From contig NZ_LAJB01000011.1 in NCBI RefSeq assembly GCF_000970685.1, forward strand, positions 101,116 to 165,115: a stretch of 64,000 bases of DNA. The letters are read 5' to 3'. The notes under the pieces are model-generated. The model made no database searches and was not told the DNA's origin. It worked only from the letters and a program-made list of their open reading frames with translations. Below are positions 42,688 through 52,475 of the stretch, one piece after another. Position numbers and translations under genes: made by a program. Every line of letters begins with the position of its first letter. The stretch's first letter is position 1. This stretch comes from Domibacillus indicus. Lineage in GTDB: Bacteria > Bacillota > Bacilli > Bacillales > Domibacillaceae.

Positions 42688-43974
42688 ATGTTTAAAATGT
42701 TAGCGGGTTCATTGCAATGGGCAGTTTTTTTAATTGCCTCTTCTATCGCCGCTCCCGTAGCAATCGCGGCTCTTTTTCATTTGAATGCGGACGGCACAGC
42801 GGATTTTATTCAACGTACGATGCTTGTTCTGGGCGCCGCCGGCATCCTGCAAAGTTTATTCGGTCATAAACTGCCGATTAATGAAGGTCCCGCCGGATTA
42901 TGGTGGGGTGTTTTCACTATTTACGCCGGATTTGCCGGTGTTTTATATGCCGATGCCTCTTCCACCTTACAGGTGCTTCAAAGCGGCACCCTTTATGCAG
43001 GTGTGCTGTTTTTCTTGTTTGCGGCCTCCGGTCTGATGAATAAGATGAAAGGCCTGTTCACACCAACGATTACATTTGTGTATTTGCTGCTGCTTGTCCT
43101 GCAGTTAAGCGGCACGTTTGTGAAAGGCATGATGGGGCTCCCGAATGAAGACGGCCATGTAGATGTTATCGTTATTTTCGGAAGCCTGCTCACCCTTGGC
43201 TTTACTTTCTGGATCAGCGGACACCCGAGTCCTCTTTTACGGCGCTATTCAGTGTTAATTTCAATCGGAGCCGGCTGGCTTGTTTTTATTCTGCTAGGAA
43301 AAGGCGGACTGCCTGCTATGGATAACACTCCAGCTTTTTCACTGCCGGATTTACTCGTATTTGGCCCGCCGGTTTTTGATGGCGGTATGCTGATCACGTC
43401 GTTTTTTATTACACTGCTGCTTATTGCAAACATGATGGCGTCCATCCGTGTAATGGAAGGAACACTGCGCCGGGAATTTGAAGAAGAAGCGCCAAACCGC
43501 ATCCGGCAGGCCGGCTTTTTCGCCGGGATTAACCATTTTATCGCGGGAGCGTTTTCCGCAGTTGGTCCTGTGCCGATTTCCGGTGCAGCCGGGTTTGTTT
43601 CCGCCACCAGGATGCGTTCGATCTGGCCTTTTGCTGCCGGCTGCCTGCTAATTGTTATTGTCACCTTTTTTCCCGCCGCTATGCTTTTTCTTTCATCACT
43701 GCCCGCTCCGGTTGCTTATGCCGTGACATTTGCCATTTTTACCGGAATGGTGCGGATGGCTTTTCATGAGCTGAGCAGCACAAGTGATTTGGAGCGTTCA
43801 CTAAAAGTAGCGGCAATCGGGCTGATGAGCGGTGTTGGCTTTATGTTTCTCCCGCCTGAAAGTGTATCGGAGCTTCCGGCAGCGGTTGCAGCAACATTGT
43901 CAAACGGCCTCGTTACCGGCACGGTTCTCGCCCTTTTATATGAACAATGGCTGCTCCGGCGCCGTGAAAATTGA
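42688..43974 (+). CDS. Uracil/xanthine-type nucleobase permease (YwdJ-like)
   Basis: 428 residues, about twelve hydrophobic helices, of the nucleobase:cation symporter 2 family: INEGPAGLWWGVFTIYAGF near 72, FFAGINHFIAGAFSAVGPVP near 274-293, and AVTFAIFTGMVRMAF near 351. It would import a purine or uracil with protons. No purine riboswitch lies in the 110 bases before it. Single gene; substrate uncertain. Confidence 0.8.
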   Translation: MFKMLAGSLQWAVFLIASSIAAPVAIAALFHLNADGTADFIQRTMLVLGAAGILQSLFGHKLPINEGPAGLWWGVFTIYAGFAGVLYADASSTLQVLQSGTLYAGVLFFLFAASGLMNKMKGLFTPTITFVYLLLLVLQLSGTFVKGMMGLPNEDGHVDVIVIFGSLLTLGFTFWISGHPSPLLRRYSVLISIGAGWLVFILLGKGGLPAMDNTPAFSLPDLLVFGPPVFDGGMLITSFFITLLLIANMMASIRVMEGTLRREFEEEAPNRIRQAGFFAGINHFIAGAFSAVGPVPISGAAGFVSATRMRSIWPFAAGCLLIVIVTFFPAAMLFLSSLPAPVAYAVTFAIFTGMVRMAFHELSSTSDLERSLKVAAIGLMSGVGFMFLPPESVSELPAAVAATLSNGLVTGTVLALLYEQWLLRRREN

Positions 43975-43985
43975 GGATGCTCAAA

Positions 43986-44018
43986 AAGCGGTCATTGCTT
44001 TACAAGCAGGACCGCTTT
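43986..44018. terminator. Terminator between the permease gene and topB
   Basis: AAAGCGGTC and GACCGCTTT form the main stem with an inner TTGCTTTACAAGCA hairpin, then a T-run. Shared by two convergent genes. Confidence 0.75.
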
Positions 44019-44027
44019 TTTTATCTT

Positions 44028-46175
44028 TCAATTGGCTTTTGAAGATTTAAATTCGAATTGGACTGTGCCTTCATTTCTATCTTTCCAAATAAGATAAGCG
44101 TCAAAAGGGCGCTTTCCTTTAAACCCTTTAATTAAATTAGTTTTCCCTTTCGTAAGAAGCTTTTTAGCATTTGTCACGCTGATGGTTTTTCCCAGCATTT
44201 TTTTACCGAGCGTGAAGCTGCATTTTGATGACTGGTAAGCAGAACAGCCGTAAAACTTTCTTTTATCTACAACCGGGCTGCCACATTTCGGGCATGGGCC
44301 AAGCGGCTGGTTTTCATCGGGCGCCCGGTCTTTCGCCGGTGCATCAAATGTCCAGTCCTCGGAATGCTGAACGGCATCCCGGACAATTTTTTCCGCAAGC
44401 CGTTTGGATTGTTCAATAAATACATTTGCCGGTGCTTCCCCCTGGCCAATTTCTTTTAAGCGCTGCTCCCATCGACCGGTGAGCTCCGGTGAAGCAAGCA
44501 GTGTATTTTGAACGGCATCAATTAAAATAAACGCTTTAGCCGTCGGCACAATCCGGTGCTGTTCGATTTTCATGTAATCGAGCTGCTTTAGCCGCTCCAT
44601 GATATTAGAGCGCGTGCTTTCTTCTCCAAGCCCCGAAACAGCTTTTAATATTTTGCCAAGCTCTTTGTCTTCCATTCCATGCCCGATATTTTTCATGGCT
44701 GTAATGAGTTCGCCCTCTGTGTAGCGCTTGGGCGGAACTGTTTTTCCTTCTATTACTTTTACCTCTTCGGCAAGTCCGCTTTGCCCTTCCTGAACATCCG
44801 GCAGCAGTACATCTTCTTTTTCATTTTCAAACAGGACAGGCCGCCAGCCTGGCTGGAGCAGCCGTTTTCCATTCGTAATAAACGAATGCGGCCCAATATC
44901 CGTTTGAATGCTTGAATGGGCAAAAACCGCGGGTCCATAATGCGCCGCAATCAGTGACCGGGCAATCATGTCATAGATTTTTCGCTCGTCCCCACTTAAC
45001 GAATGCAGTGAGGGCACTTTCTCTGTTGGAATAATCGCATAATGGTCGCTTACTTTTTTTGAATCAACGTATCTTTTATCCGACATAATGGAGCGGGTTG
45101 TCTCAGCCGCCCATTTTTCGTACGGCTCAAGACGGGACAGCTTCGTTAAAATCTCAGGAAAAGCTGCTGCTTCCTCCGGGTTTACGTGATTGCTGTCTGT
45201 CCTTGGGTACGTAACGTAAGACTTTTCATACAGTGACTGTGTGATTTCCAGCGTTCTTTTTGGCGAAAAATTAAACCGCTTGTTCGCTAGAGCCTGTAGA
45301 GTAGAAAGACTATGAAGAGCAGGCGGCGGTACGGGCTTATTTTCTGTTTTTACTTTCACGACACCGGCTTTCTTTCCAGCACATTCTTCCCGAATCGCTT
45401 CCGCGTCTTCTTTCTCATAAAAACGCGTCTCTTTTTCTTTCGTATATTTTCCTTCATAAACCGCTCCGTTTATGTTGAACGAAGCAACAACTTCATAAAA
45501 AGGCCTGGATACAAAATCAAGAATTTCTTTTTCGCGTTTCACAACAAGAGCCAGTGTAGGCGTTTGAACGCGGCCGACCGCGTAGACGTCCCGCCCTGCT
45601 CCTTTTGTTTTTGATTGAATAAGCAGCGTGTAAGCCCGGCTGGCATTCATGCCAATCAGCCAGTCCGCATAGCTTCGCGCCATAGCCTCATGATATAGAG
45701 GCATGGTTTCTTCAATCGGCCGCAGGTTCAAAAAGGCCTGCTCGACCGCTTTCGGTGTCAGGCTGCTGACCCAGAGGCGGCGCATCGGCTTATTGATGCC
45801 CGACATGCGGACAACGAGCTGGACAATCAGCTCTCCTTCCCGTGCAGGATCGCCTGCAGCAATGATTTCTGTAACGGCTGGATTTCTAATGATCTCTTTC
45901 ACCGCTTTAAACCGGCTTGTCTTAGCAGGAATAACTTTATATTTAAACGTTTCCGGAATCATTGGGAGTGTTTCAAGATGCCATCTCTTTAATTTCGGGT
46001 CCATTTCGTGGGGCGGTACAATCTCAAACAAGTGGCCGCTGCACCAGGCAAGAAGAGCCCCGTTCCGAAATGTTTCACAAGGTGCAATCTCAATATGTGT
46101 CTCTTTTTTCACATGGCGAAACGGAGCTGCCAGCGCCTGTGCCTGTGAAGCCTTTTCGGCAATAATCGCCTGCAT
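44028..46175 (-). CDS. topB: DNA topoisomerase III
   Basis: 715 residues. A type IA topoisomerase that relaxes and decatenates DNA by single-strand passage. TOPRIM start with EKASQAQALAAPF and AAGDPAREGELIVQLV near 105, catalytic tyrosine in KSYVTYPRTDSNHV near 315, then a C-terminal zinc-ribbon (CPKCG...CSAYQSSKC near 617-640) and a basic tail. Normal length for Bacillus TopB. It stands alone. Confidence 0.93.
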   Translation of the reverse strand: MQAIIAEKASQAQALAAPFRHVKKETHIEIAPCETFRNGALLAWCSGHLFEIVPPHEMDPKLKRWHLETLPMIPETFKYKVIPAKTSRFKAVKEIIRNPAVTEIIAAGDPAREGELIVQLVVRMSGINKPMRRLWVSSLTPKAVEQAFLNLRPIEETMPLYHEAMARSYADWLIGMNASRAYTLLIQSKTKGAGRDVYAVGRVQTPTLALVVKREKEILDFVSRPFYEVVASFNINGAVYEGKYTKEKETRFYEKEDAEAIREECAGKKAGVVKVKTENKPVPPPALHSLSTLQALANKRFNFSPKRTLEITQSLYEKSYVTYPRTDSNHVNPEEAAAFPEILTKLSRLEPYEKWAAETTRSIMSDKRYVDSKKVSDHYAIIPTEKVPSLHSLSGDERKIYDMIARSLIAAHYGPAVFAHSSIQTDIGPHSFITNGKRLLQPGWRPVLFENEKEDVLLPDVQEGQSGLAEEVKVIEGKTVPPKRYTEGELITAMKNIGHGMEDKELGKILKAVSGLGEESTRSNIMERLKQLDYMKIEQHRIVPTAKAFILIDAVQNTLLASPELTGRWEQRLKEIGQGEAPANVFIEQSKRLAEKIVRDAVQHSEDWTFDAPAKDRAPDENQPLGPCPKCGSPVVDKRKFYGCSAYQSSKCSFTLGKKMLGKTISVTNAKKLLTKGKTNLIKGFKGKRPFDAYLIWKDRNEGTVQFEFKSSKAN

Positions 46176-46250
46176 TCATTTCCCTCCGATCAATAAAACA
46201 CGCGTTCGATAACTTCATTATAAGAGCGTACATCTGATTTAGCAAACACA

Positions 46251-46275
46251 AAAAGCGAAGCAGTACGCTGCTTCA
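46251..46275 (-). terminator. Terminator of the second MBL hydrolase gene
   Basis: On the minus strand GAAGCAG-CGTA-CTGCTTC is followed by GCTTTTTG; it overlaps the end of the gene. Confidence 0.65.
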
Positions 46276-46276
46276 C

Positions 46277-46993
46277 TTATTTCTTCTCCAGCTTCCTTTC
46301 TGCTTCTCCAATGGCCTGGCGAATAAGGGCTGCAGGCTCACTTACCATATTGCCGTGACCGACAGCAAGCAATGTGGGATGAACGTCTTGAAGCCGCCTG
46401 GCACTCTCGATAGCCGTTTTTTTATCCCAGGTCGCGAGCGCCGGAAACGGAAAAATTGGTTTAACTGTTCCGCTGACCGCAAGCCCGCCTTTTGTTTGAA
46501 AAGCATCGCCGGCAGCCAGCTGGCCAGTCCGATGATCGTAAAAAGACATTGAGCCCGGTGTATGGCCCGGCGTGAGAAAAGCCTCCAAAGAACCAATCCG
46601 GTCTCCTTCTTTCAGCTGCACATCCGGGCGCGTTTTCATCCTTTTTGGAACGCCGCCTTTAATAGGCTTTTGCGGCTCGTCCGCATCAACTGACAGATCA
46701 CCTTCAATCAGCCTTGTATCACGCTCGGATAAATAAACGGGTACATCAGGCAAAATATCTTTTAGTGCATCAACTGCTCCAATATGATCTTCATGGGCAT
46801 GTGTGAGCACAATATGCTCAATTGGCTTTTCGAGCTGTTTTACCATATTCATTATCGCTTTTACACTAAATGGCAGGGCGGCATCTATTAATGTAAGAAA
46901 GGTTTTTTCTTCGACAATATAACAATTTACAGGAAAAAAGGACGGCAGAAACGAAAGCTGGTATAATGTGCCTGATTTTTGAATACGAACCAT
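46277..46993 (-). CDS. Metallo-beta-lactamase-fold hydrolase
   Basis: About 238 residues from the ATG at 46993 behind AAGGAGGGA; the longer open frame crosses the amidase terminator and is not real. Zinc motif LTHAHEDHIG (HxHxDH) near 63-72, further ligands in LTPGHTPGSMSFYDH near 135 and AVGHGNM near 212. Only weakly like the other MBL protein at 35672-36535. Substrate unknown. Confidence 0.85.
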   Translation of the reverse strand: MVRIQKSGTLYQLSFLPSFFPVNCYIVEEKTFLTLIDAALPFSVKAIMNMVKQLEKPIEHIVLTHAHEDHIGAVDALKDILPDVPVYLSERDTRLIEGDLSVDADEPQKPIKGGVPKRMKTRPDVQLKEGDRIGSLEAFLTPGHTPGSMSFYDHRTGQLAAGDAFQTKGGLAVSGTVKPIFPFPALATWDKKTAIESARRLQDVHPTLLAVGHGNMVSEPAALIRQAIGEAERKLEKK

Positions 46994-47015
46994 TTTAAAA
47001 TCCCTCCTTGAGTTT

Positions 47016-47049
47016 AAAAAAACAGCCTCCATCTTATCCATGGAGGCTG
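47016..47049 (-). terminator. Terminator of the SLH amidase gene
   Basis: CAGCCTCCA and TGGAGGCTG with a T-run on the minus strand, between the amidase stop and the MBL start. Confidence 0.8.
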
Positions 47050-47054
47050 CTTGC

Positions 47055-48473
47055 TTATCTGTAAAGTGCAGTAATATCGTAACCCTTTGCTTTATAGTAA
47101 TCAAGGATTCCGTTATAGATAGCGACAGATATTTTAGATAACGCCGCTTCGTTTTTCATTTTTGCTGAATCGCCTGCGTTTGAGATAAAGCCAAGTTCAG
47201 CGAGCGCTGCCGGCATGTTATTTTCCCGCAGGACAGAAAGGTTGCCGTTTTTAATTCCGCGGTCTTTTAGTCCCCACGCTTCGAGCATGCGTGCTTGAAT
47301 TTTTGACGAAAGCAGCTTGCTGTCTGTAACATATGGGTTGCCTGCCGCATAATAAAATGTTTCTGTACCGTTTGCGCTGCTGTTTGTTGATGAATTAACG
47401 TGGATGCTGACAAACACATTTCCTTTATTATTTTTTGCAAAAGCAGAGCGGTCAGCCAGCTTAATAAAAGTATCGGTTGATCTTGTCATTTTTACTTTAA
47501 ACGGTGTCTGCTCAAATAGTTTGTTTACTTTAAGTCCGACATTGAGAACAATATCTTTTTCTCTTAAACTTCCATTTACAGCACCCGGATCAGTCCCGCC
47601 ATGCCCTGGATCAAGGATAATCGTTTGAGTGGGAATCCGCGAATCGATTTCTGCTGCTGGCGGCGCTGGTGAAGCTGGCGGCGTTGCCGGTTCAGTCACT
47701 GTTCCTGATCCAGTGGAACCTGATAAATAGTACGTACTGATAAAGCCTGTTACACTTCCCGTTTTCACAAACATCCAGCCGCCCACCGAAAAGGCACCTG
47801 TGACAGATGTACCTGCCGGAATTTTTCCAATTGACGGATAAGCTGTCGACGGACCTGTCCGTATATTTAAATTATTGGCCGTTGATTTCAGTTTAGAAGA
47901 AAATGTAACGCTCTGTTTTAAACGAAAATCCGGATTAATAGCCCGGGATAAAAACACAGCGAAATCAGCCCGCGTAATCGTCTGGCTCGAACCGAACGAG
48001 CCGTTGCTCATGCCGCTGGCAATCCCAAGGTTCATAAGCGCGGTTTCCGCATTTCCTGTATAGCCAAATGCTTTCGCGATAATGATGGCCATTTCTCCAC
48101 GCGTAACGAGCTTTTCAGGAGAAAACTTTCCACTTGAATCACCTGACATAATTCCTTTAGCTGCAATGGATTCGATATATCCTGCTGCAAAGCTTCCCGG
48201 GTTTACATCATTAAACCGCGTTTGACGCTTTGTGCCATCCAGCTGGATGGCTCGTCCGACAAAAGTCGCTGCCTCGGCCCGTGTAATGGTTTGGTAAGGA
48301 TTAAATGTAGTCGGTGAAGACCCCTGGACAACCCCGCCCTGGACGAGGTAGTTCACTTCATTTAAAGCCCGCGACGGCACATCCACAAAGCCTGCTGCCT
48401 GAACAGGCGTCTGGATGCCCAAAAGGGAAAGGAGCATGCAAAACGCCAAGGCGAAAGTTATCCATTTTTTCAC
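47055..48473 (-). CDS. SLH-anchored N-acetylmuramoyl-L-alanine amidase
   Basis: 472 residues in order: signal peptide (KKWITFALAFCMLLSLLGIQ, cut near VQAA), three SLH repeats (about 27-190, each with PYQTITRAEAA or similar), a bacterial SH3 domain (TANNLNIRTGPSTAYPSIGK near 198-217), a proline/alanine linker, and an Amidase_3 catalytic domain from about 285 (IILDPGHGGTDPGAVNG with the zinc histidine, EKDIVLN glutamate, VSIHVNSS second histidine, LAELGFISN). It cleaves the MurNAc-L-Ala bond at the cell surface. Monocistronic. Confidence 0.92.
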   Translation of the reverse strand: MKKWITFALAFCMLLSLLGIQTPVQAAGFVDVPSRALNEVNYLVQGGVVQGSSPTTFNPYQTITRAEAATFVGRAIQLDGTKRQTRFNDVNPGSFAAGYIESIAAKGIMSGDSSGKFSPEKLVTRGEMAIIIAKAFGYTGNAETALMNLGIASGMSNGSFGSSQTITRADFAVFLSRAINPDFRLKQSVTFSSKLKSTANNLNIRTGPSTAYPSIGKIPAGTSVTGAFSVGGWMFVKTGSVTGFISTYYLSGSTGSGTVTEPATPPASPAPPAAEIDSRIPTQTIILDPGHGGTDPGAVNGSLREKDIVLNVGLKVNKLFEQTPFKVKMTRSTDTFIKLADRSAFAKNNKGNVFVSIHVNSSTNSSANGTETFYYAAGNPYVTDSKLLSSKIQARMLEAWGLKDRGIKNGNLSVLRENNMPAALAELGFISNAGDSAKMKNEAALSKISVAIYNGILDYYKAKGYDITALYR

Positions 48474-48574
48474 TTTGTTGCCTCCATTCGAAAAATATGC
48501 TGCTTCTAACCATTACATCGGTTTCATTGGTATCATTTTAACTTTTTTTTCGAGTCAATTATATTTCATTTGTG

Positions 48575-49477
48575 TTACAGACCCATTTTTCGACGTTTAA
48601 ATGAAGCAGCATAAATATTCGGACGGGCATGCAACACAGGGTCAGCCGAACACTCAATTCCTCGCGGGACAATGGTTGGATCAAAAATAACCTGATCGTT
48701 CGGCTGCTGTATTTTTTGTCTTATTTTAAGATGGCCGGCCGCGAAGGTGGTTCGCTCCTCCGGCCAGGATGCTGTCGAATCATCAACCGGATCTCCTTCT
48801 TCTCCAAGAGTAACATACAATGTAAAACCGACCGGCAGCTGCTCATCCAGTTCTTTCTCCAAATAATCCATCGTGTGGATGGCGGCTTCTTTTTTCGCTT
48901 CAAGGCTGAATGTTTCGTCTGGCACCCATTTATATTTCACAGCCTGCCGCTTCCCCTCTTTATTAACAAAATAAAAAGCATGGATAGGATAATAACAGCT
49001 TGTTGAATAGCTGAGGAAAGGCTTTGTATTCTTTATAATTCGAAAAGCCGCTTTGCTTTCGGGATATTTTATCAACATTTTCACCAAATCCCGCGGTCCC
49101 GGCTTCTCAGCTGCCAGCCGAAGCATTTCAACAAAAGCTTCTGGCGTTTTCGTTAAAAAAACGGGCACTGTGACGCCGACTAAATATGTGACTTCCCCGG
49201 CCGGCAAATGAAATTCAACAGACATGCCTTTTACAGGTGACAAACCGTCAATCATTTTTGGATTCGGCGAGCTGTCAGAAAAACGGACAACTGCTTTCAC
49301 GGCTTTCTGCTGCAGATGAGCCGCTGTAGTGTAGGCGGCTGCCTGTCCATTCGGCGTAAAAATGGCCTCATAATAGCTTCCTTTTGCATGTGCACGGCGA
49401 TAGCCCGGATGTTTCCCCATTAATGCTTCAATAGATTCAATGGCTGTTTCAGCTAAACTGTTATCATTATTTTCCAT
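48575..49477 (-). CDS. Catalase-fold haem protein (SrpA-like)
   Basis: About 300 residues from the ATG at 49477 behind AAAAGGAGGCGG. The catalase core is reduced: distal region YRRAHAKGSYYEAIF near 27, AVVRFSDSSPNPKMID near 66, GMSVEFHLP near 90, and a proximal RPNIYAASFKRR near 285 with a tyrosine that can bind haem iron. Such short catalase-like proteins act as peroxidases more than catalases. There is no signal peptide. It is separate from the MATE gene upstream, which has its own terminator. Confidence 0.78.
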   Translation of the reverse strand: MENNDNSLAETAIESIEALMGKHPGYRRAHAKGSYYEAIFTPNGQAAAYTTAAHLQQKAVKAVVRFSDSSPNPKMIDGLSPVKGMSVEFHLPAGEVTYLVGVTVPVFLTKTPEAFVEMLRLAAEKPGPRDLVKMLIKYPESKAAFRIIKNTKPFLSYSTSCYYPIHAFYFVNKEGKRQAVKYKWVPDETFSLEAKKEAAIHTMDYLEKELDEQLPVGFTLYVTLGEEGDPVDDSTASWPEERTTFAAGHLKIRQKIQQPNDQVIFDPTIVPRGIECSADPVLHARPNIYAASFKRRKMGL

Positions 49478-49514
49478 ATAACCGCCTCCTTTTGTATTCA
49501 TCCATACCCAAAAA

Positions 49515-49548
49515 AGCCCTTGCTGATCCATAGAAATCAGCAAAGGCT
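49515..49548 (-). terminator. Terminator of the Zur-controlled transport operon
   Basis: TTGCTGAT and ATCAGCAA with flanking AGCC/GGCT pairs and a T-run on the minus strand, directly past the MATE stop. Confidence 0.7.
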
Positions 49549-49549
49549 T

Positions 49550-50878
49550 TTAGTTGGATGCGGCCGTCCGGCGGTCTGCGGGAAACAGCTTCCTGCCCAG
49601 CGATGGAACATAAGCGGCAAGAAATACAGAACGGCCTATTGTAAAGCTTATAAAAGCCAGCCACAGTCCATGGTTTTGGAGATGAGGAATAAAAACAAAC
49701 TGAACAACAAGATAAACAACAAGGGCCAGCATGATTGAATTGCGAACCGGCGCCACTTCTGAAGCACCGGTAAAAGCACCATACAGGACAAGACCGAATG
49801 CTGCGCTTGCCGGGAAGAAAAGAATCCAGAGGCTGTATTGCTCTGCCAGCTGGGCCACTTCAGGCAAGTTTGTAAATAAACCAATAATAGTCTCACTGAA
49901 AACGTAATATCCAACAGTCAGCAGCAACGCCATCGTTCCTGCCCATTGGCATGACAGGAGTACTGTTCTTCTGAATAATCTTTCATCCTGCGAGCCGACT
50001 GCCTTCCCGGTTAAAATACTTGATGCATTGGCAAAGCCGTCAAAAAAATAAGCCATAATATAATGAATTTGAAGAAGAATGGCATTCGCTGCAAGCACCT
50101 CTGTTCCGAATGAGGCTCCTTTAGCGGTAAACAAATTAAAAACGGTTAAAAGACATATTGTCCGGATCATTAAGTCCCGGTTAACAGCCAGCATTTTTAA
50201 AAGCGGCGCTCCCTTTATCAAGCCAGCCCCCTTTACATCCTGAAAGCTGATGCCCGAAAACTTCCGAATCATAAACAGGCCGATAATAAAAGCGGATATT
50301 TCCGCCGTAAGCGTTGCGGCAGCGACGCCCGGCACGCCAAATGAAAATACTTTAACAAACAAAATGTCCAGCACAATATTCGTTGCATTCATCCAGAGCT
50401 GCAGCAAAAGAGTCGCCTTAATAAAAGACATTCCCATCAGCCAGCCGATAATAACGTAATTCATTAAAGCAAATGGCGCGCCCCATATTCGGATACCAAA
50501 ATAATCGGATGCCAGTGACCGAACCGCTTCATCGGGATTTATAATGGCGAAGGCGAGCTTCACAATGGGCCATTGCAGCAAAATAAACAGGGCGCCAATC
50601 ACCAGCGCCAGTCCAAATGAGCGAAGAAAAACGCTTTTTTCTTCAAGCGGATCACCTCCGCCGCGTGCCTGGGCCGTAAAGCCTGACGTACTAACGCGCA
50701 GAAAACCGAAAAGCCAGTACATAGTATTGAAAATAATGGTTCCAATCGCCACGCCGCCAATATATGACGGATCAGGCAGCCAGCCAACAACCGCTGTATC
50801 CACGGCTCCAAGAAGCGGTGTTGTAATAGTGGAAACCGTTAGCGGGAGTGCTAAAGCTAAATACGTTCGATGCTTCAC
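49550..50878 (-). CDS. MATE-family efflux transporter (DinF-like)
   Basis: 442 residues, about twelve helices in two MatE halves. Blocks: ALPLTVSTITTPLLGAVDTA near 9-28, ALMNYVIIGWLMGMS near 135, and ILTGKAVGSQDE near 285. MATE proteins expel organic cations, drugs or small metabolites by Na+ or H+ exchange. The start codon overlaps the stop of the ABC ATPase gene by four bases, so it is the sixth gene of the operon behind the Zur box. In staphylococci a metallophore importer is likewise paired with an exporter (CntE, of another family). A metallophore-export role here is inference; no biosynthesis gene is in the window. Confidence 0.85.
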   Translation of the reverse strand: MKHRTYLALALPLTVSTITTPLLGAVDTAVVGWLPDPSYIGGVAIGTIIFNTMYWLFGFLRVSTSGFTAQARGGGDPLEEKSVFLRSFGLALVIGALFILLQWPIVKLAFAIINPDEAVRSLASDYFGIRIWGAPFALMNYVIIGWLMGMSFIKATLLLQLWMNATNIVLDILFVKVFSFGVPGVAAATLTAEISAFIIGLFMIRKFSGISFQDVKGAGLIKGAPLLKMLAVNRDLMIRTICLLTVFNLFTAKGASFGTEVLAANAILLQIHYIMAYFFDGFANASSILTGKAVGSQDERLFRRTVLLSCQWAGTMALLLTVGYYVFSETIIGLFTNLPEVAQLAEQYSLWILFFPASAAFGLVLYGAFTGASEVAPVRNSIMLALVVYLVVQFVFIPHLQNHGLWLAFISFTIGRSVFLAAYVPSLGRKLFPADRRTAASN

Positions 50879-51675
50879 TGCTGATCCTCCTGAGACTCAA
50901 ATACATGAATTAATTTTTTTGTATATGAATGCCTGTCCTGTGAAAATAAATGCTTTTTATCAAACCGGTCTTCAATTCGGCCGTGCCGCATAACAAGAAT
51001 ATAGTCACTTAAAAACTGCACAGCCGCTAAATCATGGGAAATAAATAAATAAGAAAGTCCTAACTGGAATTTAAGGCTTTTTAGCAGCTGCAAAATATCC
51101 GCCTGAGCCAGAACATCAAGGCTTGCAGTCGGCTCATCCAGAATAATAAGGGCCGGCTCCGTGCTGATCGCTCTTGCAATGGCGATACGCTGTTTTTGGC
51201 CGCCGCTCAGTTCATGAGGATACACCCGAAGGTACGAGGGCGAAAGTCCGACCATCTCCATTAAACGCACAGCTGCTGCCTCTCTCGTATACTTCTTTTC
51301 AGCCGGCAAAAAAGAAGGCCGCTTGTTTTTCTGAACGTCGAGCGGCTCCATTAATGAATCAATTATTTTTATTTTCGGATTTAATGATGCAGCCGGATGC
51401 TGAAAAACAGCCTGCATCGCTTTTCTCTCCTGCTGCATGGCTTTTTTCTTCATTTGATGGAGCGGCTGCCCATTCAGCCAGACACCGCCGCTATCCAGTT
51501 TCTCAACCATTAAAATACATTTAGCAAGTGTGCTTTTGCCGCTCCCGCTTTCTCCAACAAGCCCGATGCACATTCCTTTTTTTAGAGTAAAAGAAATATC
51601 AGACAGCGCTTGATGGCCGCGTGTGTATTGTTTGCTTACAGCGTCTACACGCAATACTTCTTCGATAAAGTTCAT
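50875..51675 (-). CDS. Oligopeptide/nickel-type ABC transporter ATP-binding protein 2
   Basis: 266 residues, with Walker A GESGSGKSTLAK near 40, signature LSGGQKQR near 158, Walker B ALIILDEPTASLD near 177, switch histidine in FISHDLAAV. It is of the OppF/NikE type without the long C-terminal iron-sulfur-like tail. Overlaps both neighbours by four bases. Confidence 0.88.
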   Translation of the reverse strand: MNFIEEVLRVDAVSKQYTRGHQALSDISFTLKKGMCIGLVGESGSGKSTLAKCILMVEKLDSGGVWLNGQPLHQMKKKAMQQERKAMQAVFQHPAASLNPKIKIIDSLMEPLDVQKNKRPSFLPAEKKYTREAAAVRLMEMVGLSPSYLRVYPHELSGGQKQRIAIARAISTEPALIILDEPTASLDVLAQADILQLLKSLKFQLGLSYLFISHDLAAVQFLSDYILVMRHGRIEDRFDKKHLFSQDRHSYTKKLIHVFESQEDQQ

Positions 51676-52475
51676 CGGTTCACCACACTCCGCGGCTCGA
51701 TTTCAGCTGCATTACGAAGTGTTGGGACGGCTGCAAGCAGCTGCTTTGTATAAGGATGGAACGGCTGCTTGAAAATCTGCTCTTTAGATCCTGCTTCAAT
51801 AATCGTTCCTTCATGCATAATGGCGACCCGATCCGCATAGCGGCGAACATGGCGCAAATCATGTGTAACAAATAAAATCGAGCAGTTTACTTTTTTTTGC
51901 AAATTCGAAAGCAATTCTAACATTGAAAAAGCTGTTACACTGTCAAGCGCTGTTGTCGGTTCATCTGCAATTAGCAGATCAGGCTTTAACAAAAGAGCCA
52001 GGGCAATCGCAGCGCGCTGCAGCTGCCCGCCGCTTAGCTCGGATGGGTACCTGGAATAAAACGACTCGGGCAGGCTGACAGATACCAGTGCTTCCTTCGC
52101 CTGTAAAATTCGTTCCTTTTTAGATTTGCTTTCATGTGTGCGCTGATACTCATCAAAATGACGTCCAATCGTCATAAAGGGATTAAAAACTTGTTTGTAT
52201 TCCTGGAAAACAAATGAGATTTTTTTGCCCCGCAGCTTCCGCATAGCAGCCGGCCGAAGCTCAAGCAGATTTTGTCCTTCATAAAGAATCCGTCCTTCTG
52301 CCGTGACATTTGGCGGCAGTATCCGCCCCACGGCAGACGCTGTCATGCTTTTGCCGCTCCCGCTTTGCCCGACCAGCGCCAGCCACTCACCTTTATTCAG
52401 ATGAAAGGAAAGATTATGAATAATCGGTCGGCTTCCGGCTTTTATCGTTACATTTTCTACAGACAAGGCAGTCAT
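51672..52475 (-). CDS. Oligopeptide/nickel-type ABC transporter ATP-binding protein 1
   Basis: 267 residues, with Walker A GQSGSGKSMTAS near 37, signature LSGGQLQRAAI near 152, Walker B LLIADEPTTALD near 170, switch histidine in FVTHDLRHV, and the terminal FHPYTKQLLAAVP typical of OppD/NikD. It forms the ATPase pair with the next gene. Confidence 0.88.
   Translation of the reverse strand: MTALSVENVTIKAGSRPIIHNLSFHLNKGEWLALVGQSGSGKSMTASAVGRILPPNVTAEGRILYEGQNLLELRPAAMRKLRGKKISFVFQEYKQVFNPFMTIGRHFDEYQRTHESKSKKERILQAKEALVSVSLPESFYSRYPSELSGGQLQRAAIALALLLKPDLLIADEPTTALDSVTAFSMLELLSNLQKKVNCSILFVTHDLRHVRRYADRVAIMHEGTIIEAGSKEQIFKQPFHPYTKQLLAAVPTLRNAAEIEPRSVVNR

Noticed and set aside
46277..47104. Longer form of the second MBL protein
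   Set aside because: It would include the amidase terminator stem; ATG 46993 with AAGGAGGGA is the proper start.
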